Assembly (NCBI GenBank): GCA_045601245.1
Contig: JAZRZH010000017.1
Location: 1-42,174 of the forward strand
Reading direction: 5' to 3'
DNA length: 42,174 nucleotides
Origin: Cacconaster sp045601245
Lineage (GTDB): Bacteria; Bacteroidota; Bacteroidia; Bacteroidales; UBA932
The translations under genes and the position numbers were made by a program. Position 1 is the first letter of the stretch, and each line of letters opens with the position of its first letter. The notes under the pieces are model-generated. The model saw only the letters and a list, made by a program, of their open reading frames with translations. It searched no databases and was not told the DNA's origin. Below are positions 33,122-40,570 of the stretch, one piece after another.

Positions 33122-34468
33122 ATGGGACAAACTGAGACATATTTCCGCCATTCATTGAAAGTCAATGACTACCTGTGTTCGGGTTGCACCGCTTGTATGA
33201 GAATCTGCCCGACAGGCGCTATCCGTATCCGCAAGGGCAAGGCCGTCCTTTCGGACAACAAATGCGTCGATTGCGGTGAATGTATGAAAATATGCCAGCG
33301 CAAGGCCATCTACATCAAGCAGGATGACTTCCAGCTGACGGAGAACTATGGCTGCAGGGTCGCTCTTGTCCCGGCGACATTCATCGGCCAGTTCGATGAG
33401 AAATACAAGACCAAGGAGATTTACGCCTGCCTCAAGAAACTCGGTTTCACGCATATCTACGAAGTCGAGCACAGCGTGGAGTTCCTTGTGGACCTCTACA
33501 AGGAGTATATGGACGAGCATCCCGAGATCAGGACCTTCATATCTCCGTATTGTCCGGCGGTCATCCGACTGATTCAGGTGAGATTTCCGTCATTGGTAGA
33601 CAATATCATCAAACTGAAATCCCCTCTTGACGTCGCCGCAAGGGCCATTATCAAGAAACTTACGGATACCGGTATCCGAAGCGAGTCGATAGGCGTATTC
33701 TATGTCACACCTTGTGCCGCGAAGATTGCTTCGGTCAAGTATCCTGTCAGTAATCAGGACACCTGCATCGCCGGTGTCATCAATATGGATTTCCTCTACA
33801 ACAAGGTCAGAAGGATGCTCAGCAATTCCGACAAGGATGCCGAAGCGGTGAACCATACCCTGACTTCACGTGACGTGATGTGGCCGCTCTCCGGTGGCGA
33901 GGCCGCCAATTTCCAGGGTTCGCCGTACGCCGTCGACGGCCTCCAGAACGTCATTCAGTTCCTCGAGAAGATGGAAGACGAGGCGATTGACGCTCCCGGC
34001 CTTGTCGAGATGCGCATCTGCGACCAGGGTTGTGTGGGCGGTGTTCTGACCACTCAGAACCGCTTCGTGGCCCGCAAGAGGCTGGAGAGCCGCGCCAAGC
34101 TGCTCGAAAGGCTCCACCACGATACCCAGGAACTTTCGTATGACCATTCAGAGTTCTCCGAGCAGATCGCGGCACAGATGGTCATTCCGGAGATCAAGCC
34201 GAGATCCATTTACAAACTCGACGACAATTTCAGCACCGCCTTCAAGATGGCTGAGGAGATGAAGAAGATTGAGAAATCCCTCCCGGGTATCAACTGCTCG
34301 GCCTGCGGAGCGCCGTCCTGCTCGGCTCTGGCCGAGGACATCGTCCGCGGTGAGGCGTGCATCGACACCTGCATCTTCATCAACCGTCACTCGGAGGCAT
34401 CCGAACAGGCTATCGAAAGCATATGGGGCGGCGTTGTAAAGGAAAAGGAAAATCAGGAAAACAAATAA
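33122..34468 (+). CDS. HydS-like [FeFe]-hydrogenase homologue, putative H2 sensor
   Basis: The 448-residue protein has two N-terminal [4Fe-4S] motifs (Cys19/22/25/29 and 48/51/54/58) and an [FeFe]-hydrogenase-like domain. A C-terminal [4Fe-4S] motif has the exact C-x2-C-x4-C-x16-C spacing (Cys392, 395, 400, 417). In the hydrogenase domain the four H-cluster cysteines are kept: Cys144 in SPYCPA, Cys198 in TPCAAK, and Cys300 and Cys304 in CDQGCVGG. The usual proton-transfer cysteine is Tyr143, and the MACPGGC and GGGQP surroundings have changed. Such group C/D proteins are thought to sense H2 rather than turn it over fast. No PAS domain is present. Partners may be the neighbouring ATPases and PHP protein. 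Confidence 0.82.
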   Translation: MGQTETYFRHSLKVNDYLCSGCTACMRICPTGAIRIRKGKAVLSDNKCVDCGECMKICQRKAIYIKQDDFQLTENYGCRVALVPATFIGQFDEKYKTKEIYACLKKLGFTHIYEVEHSVEFLVDLYKEYMDEHPEIRTFISPYCPAVIRLIQVRFPSLVDNIIKLKSPLDVAARAIIKKLTDTGIRSESIGVFYVTPCAAKIASVKYPVSNQDTCIAGVINMDFLYNKVRRMLSNSDKDAEAVNHTLTSRDVMWPLSGGEAANFQGSPYAVDGLQNVIQFLEKMEDEAIDAPGLVEMRICDQGCVGGVLTTQNRFVARKRLESRAKLLERLHHDTQELSYDHSEFSEQIAAQMVIPEIKPRSIYKLDDNFSTAFKMAEEMKKIEKSLPGINCSACGAPSCSALAEDIVRGEACIDTCIFINRHSEASEQAIESIWGGVVKEKENQENK

Positions 34469-34479
34469 TCAAAAACGAT

Positions 34480-34809
34480 ATGACAGTAAAGGAAATAATC
34501 GAAAAACTCAACCTCAAGTGCCTCAATGAGGCCAATCTTGACGCAGAGATTTCAAGTGCATACTCTTCAGACCTGCTCAGCGACGTGATGGGTAACGCCC
34601 GCAGCGGCCAGATGTGGATCACAATGCAGACCCACAAGAATGTCACCGCCATCGCGGCATTGAAGGACATCCCGGCAATCATCATAGTGCGCAACGGCGT
34701 CCCTGACGATGATATGCTCGAGCACGCAAAGGAGGAGGACATCTGCATCCTCGTCAGCTCAGAGGCTACGTTCCAGGTCTGCGGCAAGCTCTACGAACTC
34801 ATCAAGTAG
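34480..34809 (+). CDS. DRTGG-domain protein, second copy
   Basis: The 109-residue protein starts at the ATG at 34480 (MTVKEIIEKLN); a longer frame beginning inside the HydS-like gene would add about 41 unrelated residues. It keeps the domain core AYSSDLLSDVMGNARSGQMW and ends VCGKLYELIK. It differs widely from the first copy outside shared positions, so the duplication is old. It lies 11 bp after the HydS-like gene and 6 bp before the PHP gene. Confidence 0.78.
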   Translation: MTVKEIIEKLNLKCLNEANLDAEISSAYSSDLLSDVMGNARSGQMWITMQTHKNVTAIAALKDIPAIIIVRNGVPDDDMLEHAKEEDICILVSSEATFQVCGKLYELIK

Positions 34810-34815
34810 CATTGG

Positions 34816-35550
34816 ATGCAGTTCAAGGCCGATATGCACATCCATTCGGTACTCTCGCCCTGCGGGGATATCGAAATGAGCCCTACAGCCATCGTGATGA
34901 CGGCCAAGGAGAGGGGTCTGGACATAATTGGCCTGACTGATCACAACTCCACGCTCAATGCTGACGTCACCCGGCGCATCGGCGAGCGGGAGGGGCTTCA
35001 CGTGCTGATGGGTGCGGAGGTTACCACCAAGGAGGAGGTCCATTGTCTCGGATTTATGCCGGACGTGGAGAAACTCGCGGAATTCCAGGCCTTCCTGGAT
35101 TCGAAGGTGATCTATTTTGAGAACGATGTCGACAAATTCGGCTACCAGCTTGTGGTGGACGAAGAGGAGAACGTGCTCGATATGGTGCCGCATCTGCTCA
35201 TCAATGCGCTCGACCTGCCGATGGAGGAACTTCAGAAGAAGGTCTATGAACTGGGTGGCATATTCATCCCGGCCCACGTGGACCGCTCCACCTTCAGTAT
35301 CAGTTCGCAGCTGGGCTTTGTGCCTGACCATCTGAAGTTCCACGCCCTCGAGATAAGCAAATACTGCAAGCGCAACAATTACAAGTTCTTCGAGGATTGC
35401 CCGTGGTTCAGCGATTTCAATTACATCCAGAGTTCGGACGCACACTATGTGCCGGATATCGGCGCGGTCTGGAGCGTGCTCGAAATGCCGGAGTTCAGTT
35501 TTGAAAATTTCAGAAACGCCCTGCACCAGGGCGAACCTATCATAATGTAG
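34816..35550 (+). CDS. PHP-domain metal-dependent phosphoesterase
   Basis: The 244-residue protein has the full PHP metal-ligand set: His8 and His10 in DMHIHS, Asp42-His43 in TDHNS, Glu68 in GAEVTT, His76 in VHCLGF, His154 in PAHVDR, and Asp208 with His210 in SSDAHY. It should be an active phosphoesterase of the YciV/TrpH-like kind acting on a nucleotide or small phosphate. The substrate cannot be read from sequence. It follows the second DRTGG gene by 6 bp and its stop codon abuts the next ATG. PHP proteins have been noted beside sensory [FeFe] hydrogenases before, so a signalling-nucleotide substrate is a fair guess. Confidence 0.85.
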   Translation: MQFKADMHIHSVLSPCGDIEMSPTAIVMTAKERGLDIIGLTDHNSTLNADVTRRIGEREGLHVLMGAEVTTKEEVHCLGFMPDVEKLAEFQAFLDSKVIYFENDVDKFGYQLVVDEEENVLDMVPHLLINALDLPMEELQKKVYELGGIFIPAHVDRSTFSISSQLGFVPDHLKFHALEISKYCKRNNYKFFEDCPWFSDFNYIQSSDAHYVPDIGAVWSVLEMPEFSFENFRNALHQGEPIIM

Positions 35551-36084
35551 ATGAAAAGTCTCGACCTTCACATCATAGATATCACGCACAATTCCATCCG
35601 TGCCGGAGCGACTCAGATCACGATAGAGATGGAGGACAGCGCAGCCAGAGACCTGGTATATCTCAAGATCATCGACAACGGCTGCGGTATGCCGCAGGAT
35701 ATGATTGACGCCATCAACGACCATTTTTATTCCTGCCGCAAGGAGCGCAAGATCGGTATGGGCATCGCGCTGCTCAAGTTCCATTCGCAGCTGTGCGAGG
35801 GCGATTTCCATCTTAAATCCAAGGTGGGCGAGGGGACGGAGATATACGCCTCCTACAAGCGCTCGCACGTGGATATGCAGCCGATGGGGGACCTTTCGGA
35901 CTGCTTTGCGAACTTCATCTGCCAGTATTCCAATATCAATTTCATCATCAGGTATATCACGGATGAAGGCACATTCGAACTCTCGACCGCCGATGTCAAG
36001 GAGGTCTTTGAGGGAATGGAACTCAACAACTACGAAATCATCAAGAGTCTCAAGGAGCTCATTCACGAAAATATAGGCGCATAA
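35551..36084 (+). CDS. ATP-binding protein (HATPase), second copy
   Basis: The 177-residue GHKL-type ATPase has the N box in HIIDITHNSIRAGA, the G1 box DNGCGM and the G2 box RKIGMGIALLKF. It lacks a dimerisation/His-phosphorylation domain, so it is not a full sensor kinase. It is less RsbW-like than the first copy, with a C-terminal extension of about 65 residues (from HVDMQPMG). It begins immediately after the PHP stop codon, and its own stop overlaps the radA ATG by one base. Confidence 0.8.
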   Translation: MKSLDLHIIDITHNSIRAGATQITIEMEDSAARDLVYLKIIDNGCGMPQDMIDAINDHFYSCRKERKIGMGIALLKFHSQLCEGDFHLKSKVGEGTEIYASYKRSHVDMQPMGDLSDCFANFICQYSNINFIIRYITDEGTFELSTADVKEVFEGMELNNYEIIKSLKELIHENIGA

Positions 36085-37478
36085 TGGCAACATCGGGGAA
36101 GATAAAGACGGTATGGTACTGCACCTCCTGTGGCAATGAAAGTCCGAAATGGATGGGGCGCTGTCCCGCCTGTGGGGAATGGAATACAATGGTAGAGGAG
36201 CCAAAGGCTCCGAAAGAATCGTCTGCCGGCGGTGTGGCGGCCCGCAGCCGGGCATTCATCGCGACGGGAGACGCAAAGCCTGAGCCGTTGGGCAGCATAA
36301 AATTCGATGACGAGAGCCGCTTCCCGATCGGCAACGGCGAGCTTGACCGCGTCCTGGGCGGCGGAATGGTAGAGGGCTCGATGGTGCTCATCGGCGGCGA
36401 GCCGGGCATCGGCAAATCGACGCTTTCGCTCCAGATTCCGCTTCATTGTCCGGATCTCCGCACCCTCTATGTCTCGGGTGAGGAGAGCGCCAAGCAGATC
36501 AAGCTCCGCGCGCAGAGACTCGGCGGAGACGATTCGAAATGCCTTGTTTTGAGCGAGACATTGCTCGAAAACATACTTGAGCATGCGAAGGAGATCAAGC
36601 CGGACCTGCTCATTGTGGACTCCATACAGACCATCTACAGCCAGACGATCGAATCCTCGGCTGGCAGTGTCTCGCAGGTGCGTGAATGCGCCTCCGCGCT
36701 GCTGCGTTTCGCCAAGGAGAGTTCGACCCCCGTCATCCTCATCGGCCATATCACCAAGGACGGCACAATCGCCGGCCCGAAGGTGCTCGAGCATATAGTG
36801 GATGTCGTGCTGCTCTTCGAGGGCGACACCAAGGGCTCGTACCGTATCCTGCGCAGCATCAAGAACCGTTTCGGCTCGACCGATGAACTTGCTGTCTTCG
36901 AGATGACCGGCAAGGGGCTCCGCGAGGTCTCCAATCCTTCGGAAATCCTTATCCCGATGCATCAGGATGACCTGAGCGGTGTCGCAATCAGTGCGATGAT
37001 GGACGGCACCAGGCCGTTCCTCGTAGAGATCCAGGCGCTTGTCAGCACGGCGGCCTACGGTACTCCGCAGCGCTCTGCCACGGGCTTCGACAGCCGCAGG
37101 CTCAATATGCTGCTGGCGGTCCTCGAAAAGCGCGCCGGCTTCAAGCTCGCCGCCAAGGACGTGTTCCTCAATGTCGCCGGCGGTCTGCGTGTCACCGACC
37201 CTGCCTGTGACCTTGCCATAGTCGCATCCGTGCTTTCATCCAATTTCGACCTATACATCTCGCCGAAGGTATGCTTTGCGGCCGAGGTGGGCCTGAGCGG
37301 GGAGATCCGCCCGGTATCGCAGGTAGAGCGCCGCATCGCCGAGGCGGAGAAGCTCGGATTCGAGCAGATTTTCATCTCCTCATTCAACCGTCCGGACGCA
37401 CTGAAAACGAAAGACGGCAATATACAGGTTGTCGCCGTCTCCGATATTCCTGCACTGTGCAGGAAGTTGTTCCAGTAG
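36084..37478 (+). CDS. radA: DNA repair protein RadA
   Basis: The 464-residue protein has the N-terminal zinc finger (WYCTSCGNESPKWMGRCPAC), a RecA-like core with the Walker A motif GGEPGIGKSTLS, and the RadA signature KNRFGSTDE. A C-terminal Lon-like domain follows. RadA promotes branch migration during recombination. The start codon overlaps the stop of the upstream ATPase gene (TAATG), so it is translated as the last member of the signalling cluster, probably just by genomic proximity. Confidence 0.95.
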   Translation: MATSGKIKTVWYCTSCGNESPKWMGRCPACGEWNTMVEEPKAPKESSAGGVAARSRAFIATGDAKPEPLGSIKFDDESRFPIGNGELDRVLGGGMVEGSMVLIGGEPGIGKSTLSLQIPLHCPDLRTLYVSGEESAKQIKLRAQRLGGDDSKCLVLSETLLENILEHAKEIKPDLLIVDSIQTIYSQTIESSAGSVSQVRECASALLRFAKESSTPVILIGHITKDGTIAGPKVLEHIVDVVLLFEGDTKGSYRILRSIKNRFGSTDELAVFEMTGKGLREVSNPSEILIPMHQDDLSGVAISAMMDGTRPFLVEIQALVSTAAYGTPQRSATGFDSRRLNMLLAVLEKRAGFKLAAKDVFLNVAGGLRVTDPACDLAIVASVLSSNFDLYISPKVCFAAEVGLSGEIRPVSQVERRIAEAEKLGFEQIFISSFNRPDALKTKDGNIQVVAVSDIPALCRKLFQ

Positions 37479-37518
37479 CCTTTCCGGCGGAAGCCTGTAT
37501 TGGAATAAATATCCCGTT

Positions 37519-40500
37519 ATGAATAAGTTCTCTGTCATTGCATCCATTCTCTTCCTGACTTGTTCTATGTCACCTGAGGCATATGCCCAGGACACAGACC
37601 CGTTCAGCTACAATGCCAACATGATACCGTCTGCTGAGTCATACAATATGGCGAAATATGGCAATGCGCGCCCGTCACTGTATACCGGAGCCATGTCCTA
37701 TTCGGTCCCAATATATACATACGAAGACGAGGACTTCACAATACCTGTAAGCCTTGACTATGTTTTCAACGGCTACCGGCCATCGCAGCATTCCGGAACC
37801 GTGGGCCTGGGCTGGAGTCTGAACTGCGGAGGCGTGGTCACGAGAGAGGTTGTCGGTATACCTGACGACTATCAGCGATCGCATCTGGATGACATAGCCT
37901 TAGTAAACAAATATGGATTCTACCATCTTGCAACGAGGACTTCAACAGCCTTGATGAGACAGAAGCTGGCAAACGGGACATTCGACTATATTTCAGATAA
38001 TGGAGCGCCATATTACTATGGTGCCCTATATCCATTTGTTTACAGCAGTCCCGGAAGCGACAACGGAATCTATTTCCACGGGATGGCTATGGTCTCCTCA
38101 TCACCGATACAGTATGCCTCTGAATATGGCCTGGACATAGGGGACCTGTATGACAATGCCTCAGATATCTATCATTTCAACTTCTTGGGCTACAGCGGTG
38201 ACTTCGTGATAATGCCTTCCGGCGAGTGCCTTGTGTATAATTCGTCATCTCCGGCGGGCGAGTTCGACATCACGCTGAACTTCAATGGAGGAATGAGCGG
38301 AAATTCCCAGATCATAATTAACACAGGTGACGGATACAACTATTATTTCGGTGGTTCATCAGGCTATATCGATTACTGCGAAGATATCGTTCAGGGAACG
38401 GATCCGGCGGAGAGATATCTTTTCTCTGCGCTTAGGCTGAAGAAAATAGTGGCTCCGAACGGAAATGTTGCGGAATTTATTTATAACGGCTCGTCCGTGG
38501 ACCTGCAGTATGTCGTGTGCAAGCGGATGGTCGATTGCAGGTATTCTCTACACAGTTCCTATTTCAGCGACAGCAGCAGGAAACTGGCGACAACGCTGAA
38601 GAACATCATATCCCCCCTTCTCACAGCAATAAAGGTCAACGGCGCCGAGGTGATCACATTCAATTATGAGACAAAGGAGAAACAGGAGTTCGCCTTCGAA
38701 TGCTTTTCCGGTGCTTTCCGCTCTTACCGACAAAGCTTCAGTGGCCATCCGTTCCCAATCAACAAATGCCTGTCCGGGGTGACTGCCCATAACCATTCGG
38801 GAGAGCTGACGGGCAGCATCTCGTTTCAGCACTGCTATACATCGGATGTTCAAGGATGTTCCCCGAAGATGTTCCTCTTGTCGGTGACCGGACGTGACGG
38901 CACCTTTGGCTTTGACTACAACGAATCCCGGACGGACAGCCGGTATCCACCCGTGGACTGCGACGAGACGGATCACTGGGGATACTGGCGCGGCAATCAC
39001 GGCCTGCTGACATTCACGGACTCGGCTTCAATATTCTCACAGGAAGAAAGCCTCTACGACCTGCAGAGCACCTATCGCGACCCGCAGCACTACTATTCGA
39101 GATATGGCGCCCTGACCTGCATACACTATCCAACCGGAGGAAGCACTACCATAGAGTACGAACCCAATGCCGTGCAAAGGAGGATGGACATAGATCTCAC
39201 CCTGGATTATGAATACAAGCTTCACAGCCTTGACACGGTCTGGCAGGTCGGAGGGCTGCGTGTAAGCAAACTTCTGAACGAATCATGCGGCTTCGGGAGT
39301 CACCGCGACTCCACCGAATATGACTACGGCAACAGCGGCATACTTCTGAAGATGCCCCGCTATGTGGCGTCGCTCTGCACAGGCGTAACAAGTTACACAA
39401 GGATGGATGGCCGTCCGGGACTTAGCGTGGAAACTACGATAAGGTACTCCACGCAGTGGTGCAACACGGGGCTGACGTACTCACAGTCAAACGACTTCAT
39501 AGGATATTCGTCAGTCAGGGAGAAGTACAGCGACGGTTCGTCAAAGCGGAATGACTTCATCGATATGTCAGACCTTCCTGATGAATATCTTTCGATAGGG
39601 GAGGAACGCATGTATGACAATTTTGTGTGCATCCGATATACCGAAAATGATACGGAATGCATTTCGCTGCAAGACTGCTATCCGCTGATAAATGATGACC
39701 TGCGCAATCCTGCTATCACGGAAACGCTTCTTTCCGACTTTTCAGGAATGCGCGGCAAACCTGAACGCGAGGTGCTGTTCAACGCTGACGGCGATACTGT
39801 CCGAATCGTCGAATACAATTATTCCGAAGAGCAGGCGGGGACAGTGCAATGCATATACAACTGTTACAGCCATTTCGTGGATGGATCACGCAGATTCTAC
39901 CGCCAGAATCTGGACTCTGTCGCCGTCACTGAATTTGTAGGAGGCATACCGATGAGGCACACCACCTCTTATATTTACAATGACATCGGACAGGTAACGG
40001 AGACACATACAGCCAAATCCTCCCACCGTGGGGATGAGAATATATATCTTCGTTTCGTCCACGAAACGGACAACTTGGCGCTTAAGTCCGAAGTGTCCGA
40101 TGCTGTGAAGACAAGGATCGTCGGTGGTGACGAGTATGTAACTGCATACAGCCACTTCGACTATGGGGTGCCCGGACTGGCCAAGCCCACCGGATTGAAG
40201 ATGTACGACATAGAGACACCGTATCTTCGTTCTGGCAATGTGTTCACCGTACCGAATGCCGGTTTCCGCCAGAGCAGTTTCCAGTACAATGCGTTGCATC
40301 GCCTCACCAGGGCCGGTTATCCGGGTGGCGCGTATGTACAGTACGGATGGGACAGCGACGGCAGGCACATTATCAGCCGTACCGAGAACGGATCTGCCAA
40401 TGAGACCACCTACCAGTGGAAGGACATGGTGGGCCTTTCGCAGAAGCGCACACCGACTTATCAGTTGGAGTACTACGAATACGACGGGCGTGGCCGCCTG

Positions 40501-40566
40501 AAACGGGTGAAGAATACCGGAGGCTTCACCGTCACATTGTTTGACTATTTCCTGAACAACGACTGA
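37519..40566 (+). CDS. Exported RHS-like protein, first of a pair
   Basis: The 1015-residue product starts at the ATG at 37519, giving a signal peptide (MNKFSVIASILFLTCSM, cleaved near YAQ). A frame opening 30 codons upstream lies inside radA and lacks one. The N-terminal part (MAKYGNARPSLYTGAMSYSV, then LDYVFNGYRPSQHSGTVGLG) resembles the start of Bacteroidota RHS-like proteins. YD-repeat character shows near the C-terminus (YYEYDGRGRLKRVKNTGG). The ending FDYFLNND has no obvious toxin or type IX sorting domain. It lies 40 bp after radA and 4 bp before the next gene. Such long surface proteins are thought to form beta-cage shells or adhesins. Confidence 0.78.
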   Translation: MNKFSVIASILFLTCSMSPEAYAQDTDPFSYNANMIPSAESYNMAKYGNARPSLYTGAMSYSVPIYTYEDEDFTIPVSLDYVFNGYRPSQHSGTVGLGWSLNCGGVVTREVVGIPDDYQRSHLDDIALVNKYGFYHLATRTSTALMRQKLANGTFDYISDNGAPYYYGALYPFVYSSPGSDNGIYFHGMAMVSSSPIQYASEYGLDIGDLYDNASDIYHFNFLGYSGDFVIMPSGECLVYNSSSPAGEFDITLNFNGGMSGNSQIIINTGDGYNYYFGGSSGYIDYCEDIVQGTDPAERYLFSALRLKKIVAPNGNVAEFIYNGSSVDLQYVVCKRMVDCRYSLHSSYFSDSSRKLATTLKNIISPLLTAIKVNGAEVITFNYETKEKQEFAFECFSGAFRSYRQSFSGHPFPINKCLSGVTAHNHSGELTGSISFQHCYTSDVQGCSPKMFLLSVTGRDGTFGFDYNESRTDSRYPPVDCDETDHWGYWRGNHGLLTFTDSASIFSQEESLYDLQSTYRDPQHYYSRYGALTCIHYPTGGSTTIEYEPNAVQRRMDIDLTLDYEYKLHSLDTVWQVGGLRVSKLLNESCGFGSHRDSTEYDYGNSGILLKMPRYVASLCTGVTSYTRMDGRPGLSVETTIRYSTQWCNTGLTYSQSNDFIGYSSVREKYSDGSSKRNDFIDMSDLPDEYLSIGEERMYDNFVCIRYTENDTECISLQDCYPLINDDLRNPAITETLLSDFSGMRGKPEREVLFNADGDTVRIVEYNYSEEQAGTVQCIYNCYSHFVDGSRRFYRQNLDSVAVTEFVGGIPMRHTTSYIYNDIGQVTETHTAKSSHRGDENIYLRFVHETDNLALKSEVSDAVKTRIVGGDEYVTAYSHFDYGVPGLAKPTGLKMYDIETPYLRSGNVFTVPNAGFRQSSFQYNALHRLTRAGYPGGAYVQYGWDSDGRHIISRTENGSANETTYQWKDMVGLSQKRTPTYQLEYYEYDGRGRLKRVKNTGGFTVTLFDYFLNND

Positions 40567-40570
40567 CGCC

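Noticed and set aside
34759..36255. 498-codon open frame on the minus strand
   Set aside because: It is antisense to the PHP, HATPase and radA genes, which have clear motifs and tight spacing; the antisense protein is rich in His and Arg without domain structure.
36063..36962. 299-codon open frame on the minus strand
   Set aside because: Antisense to radA; no domain and poor composition.
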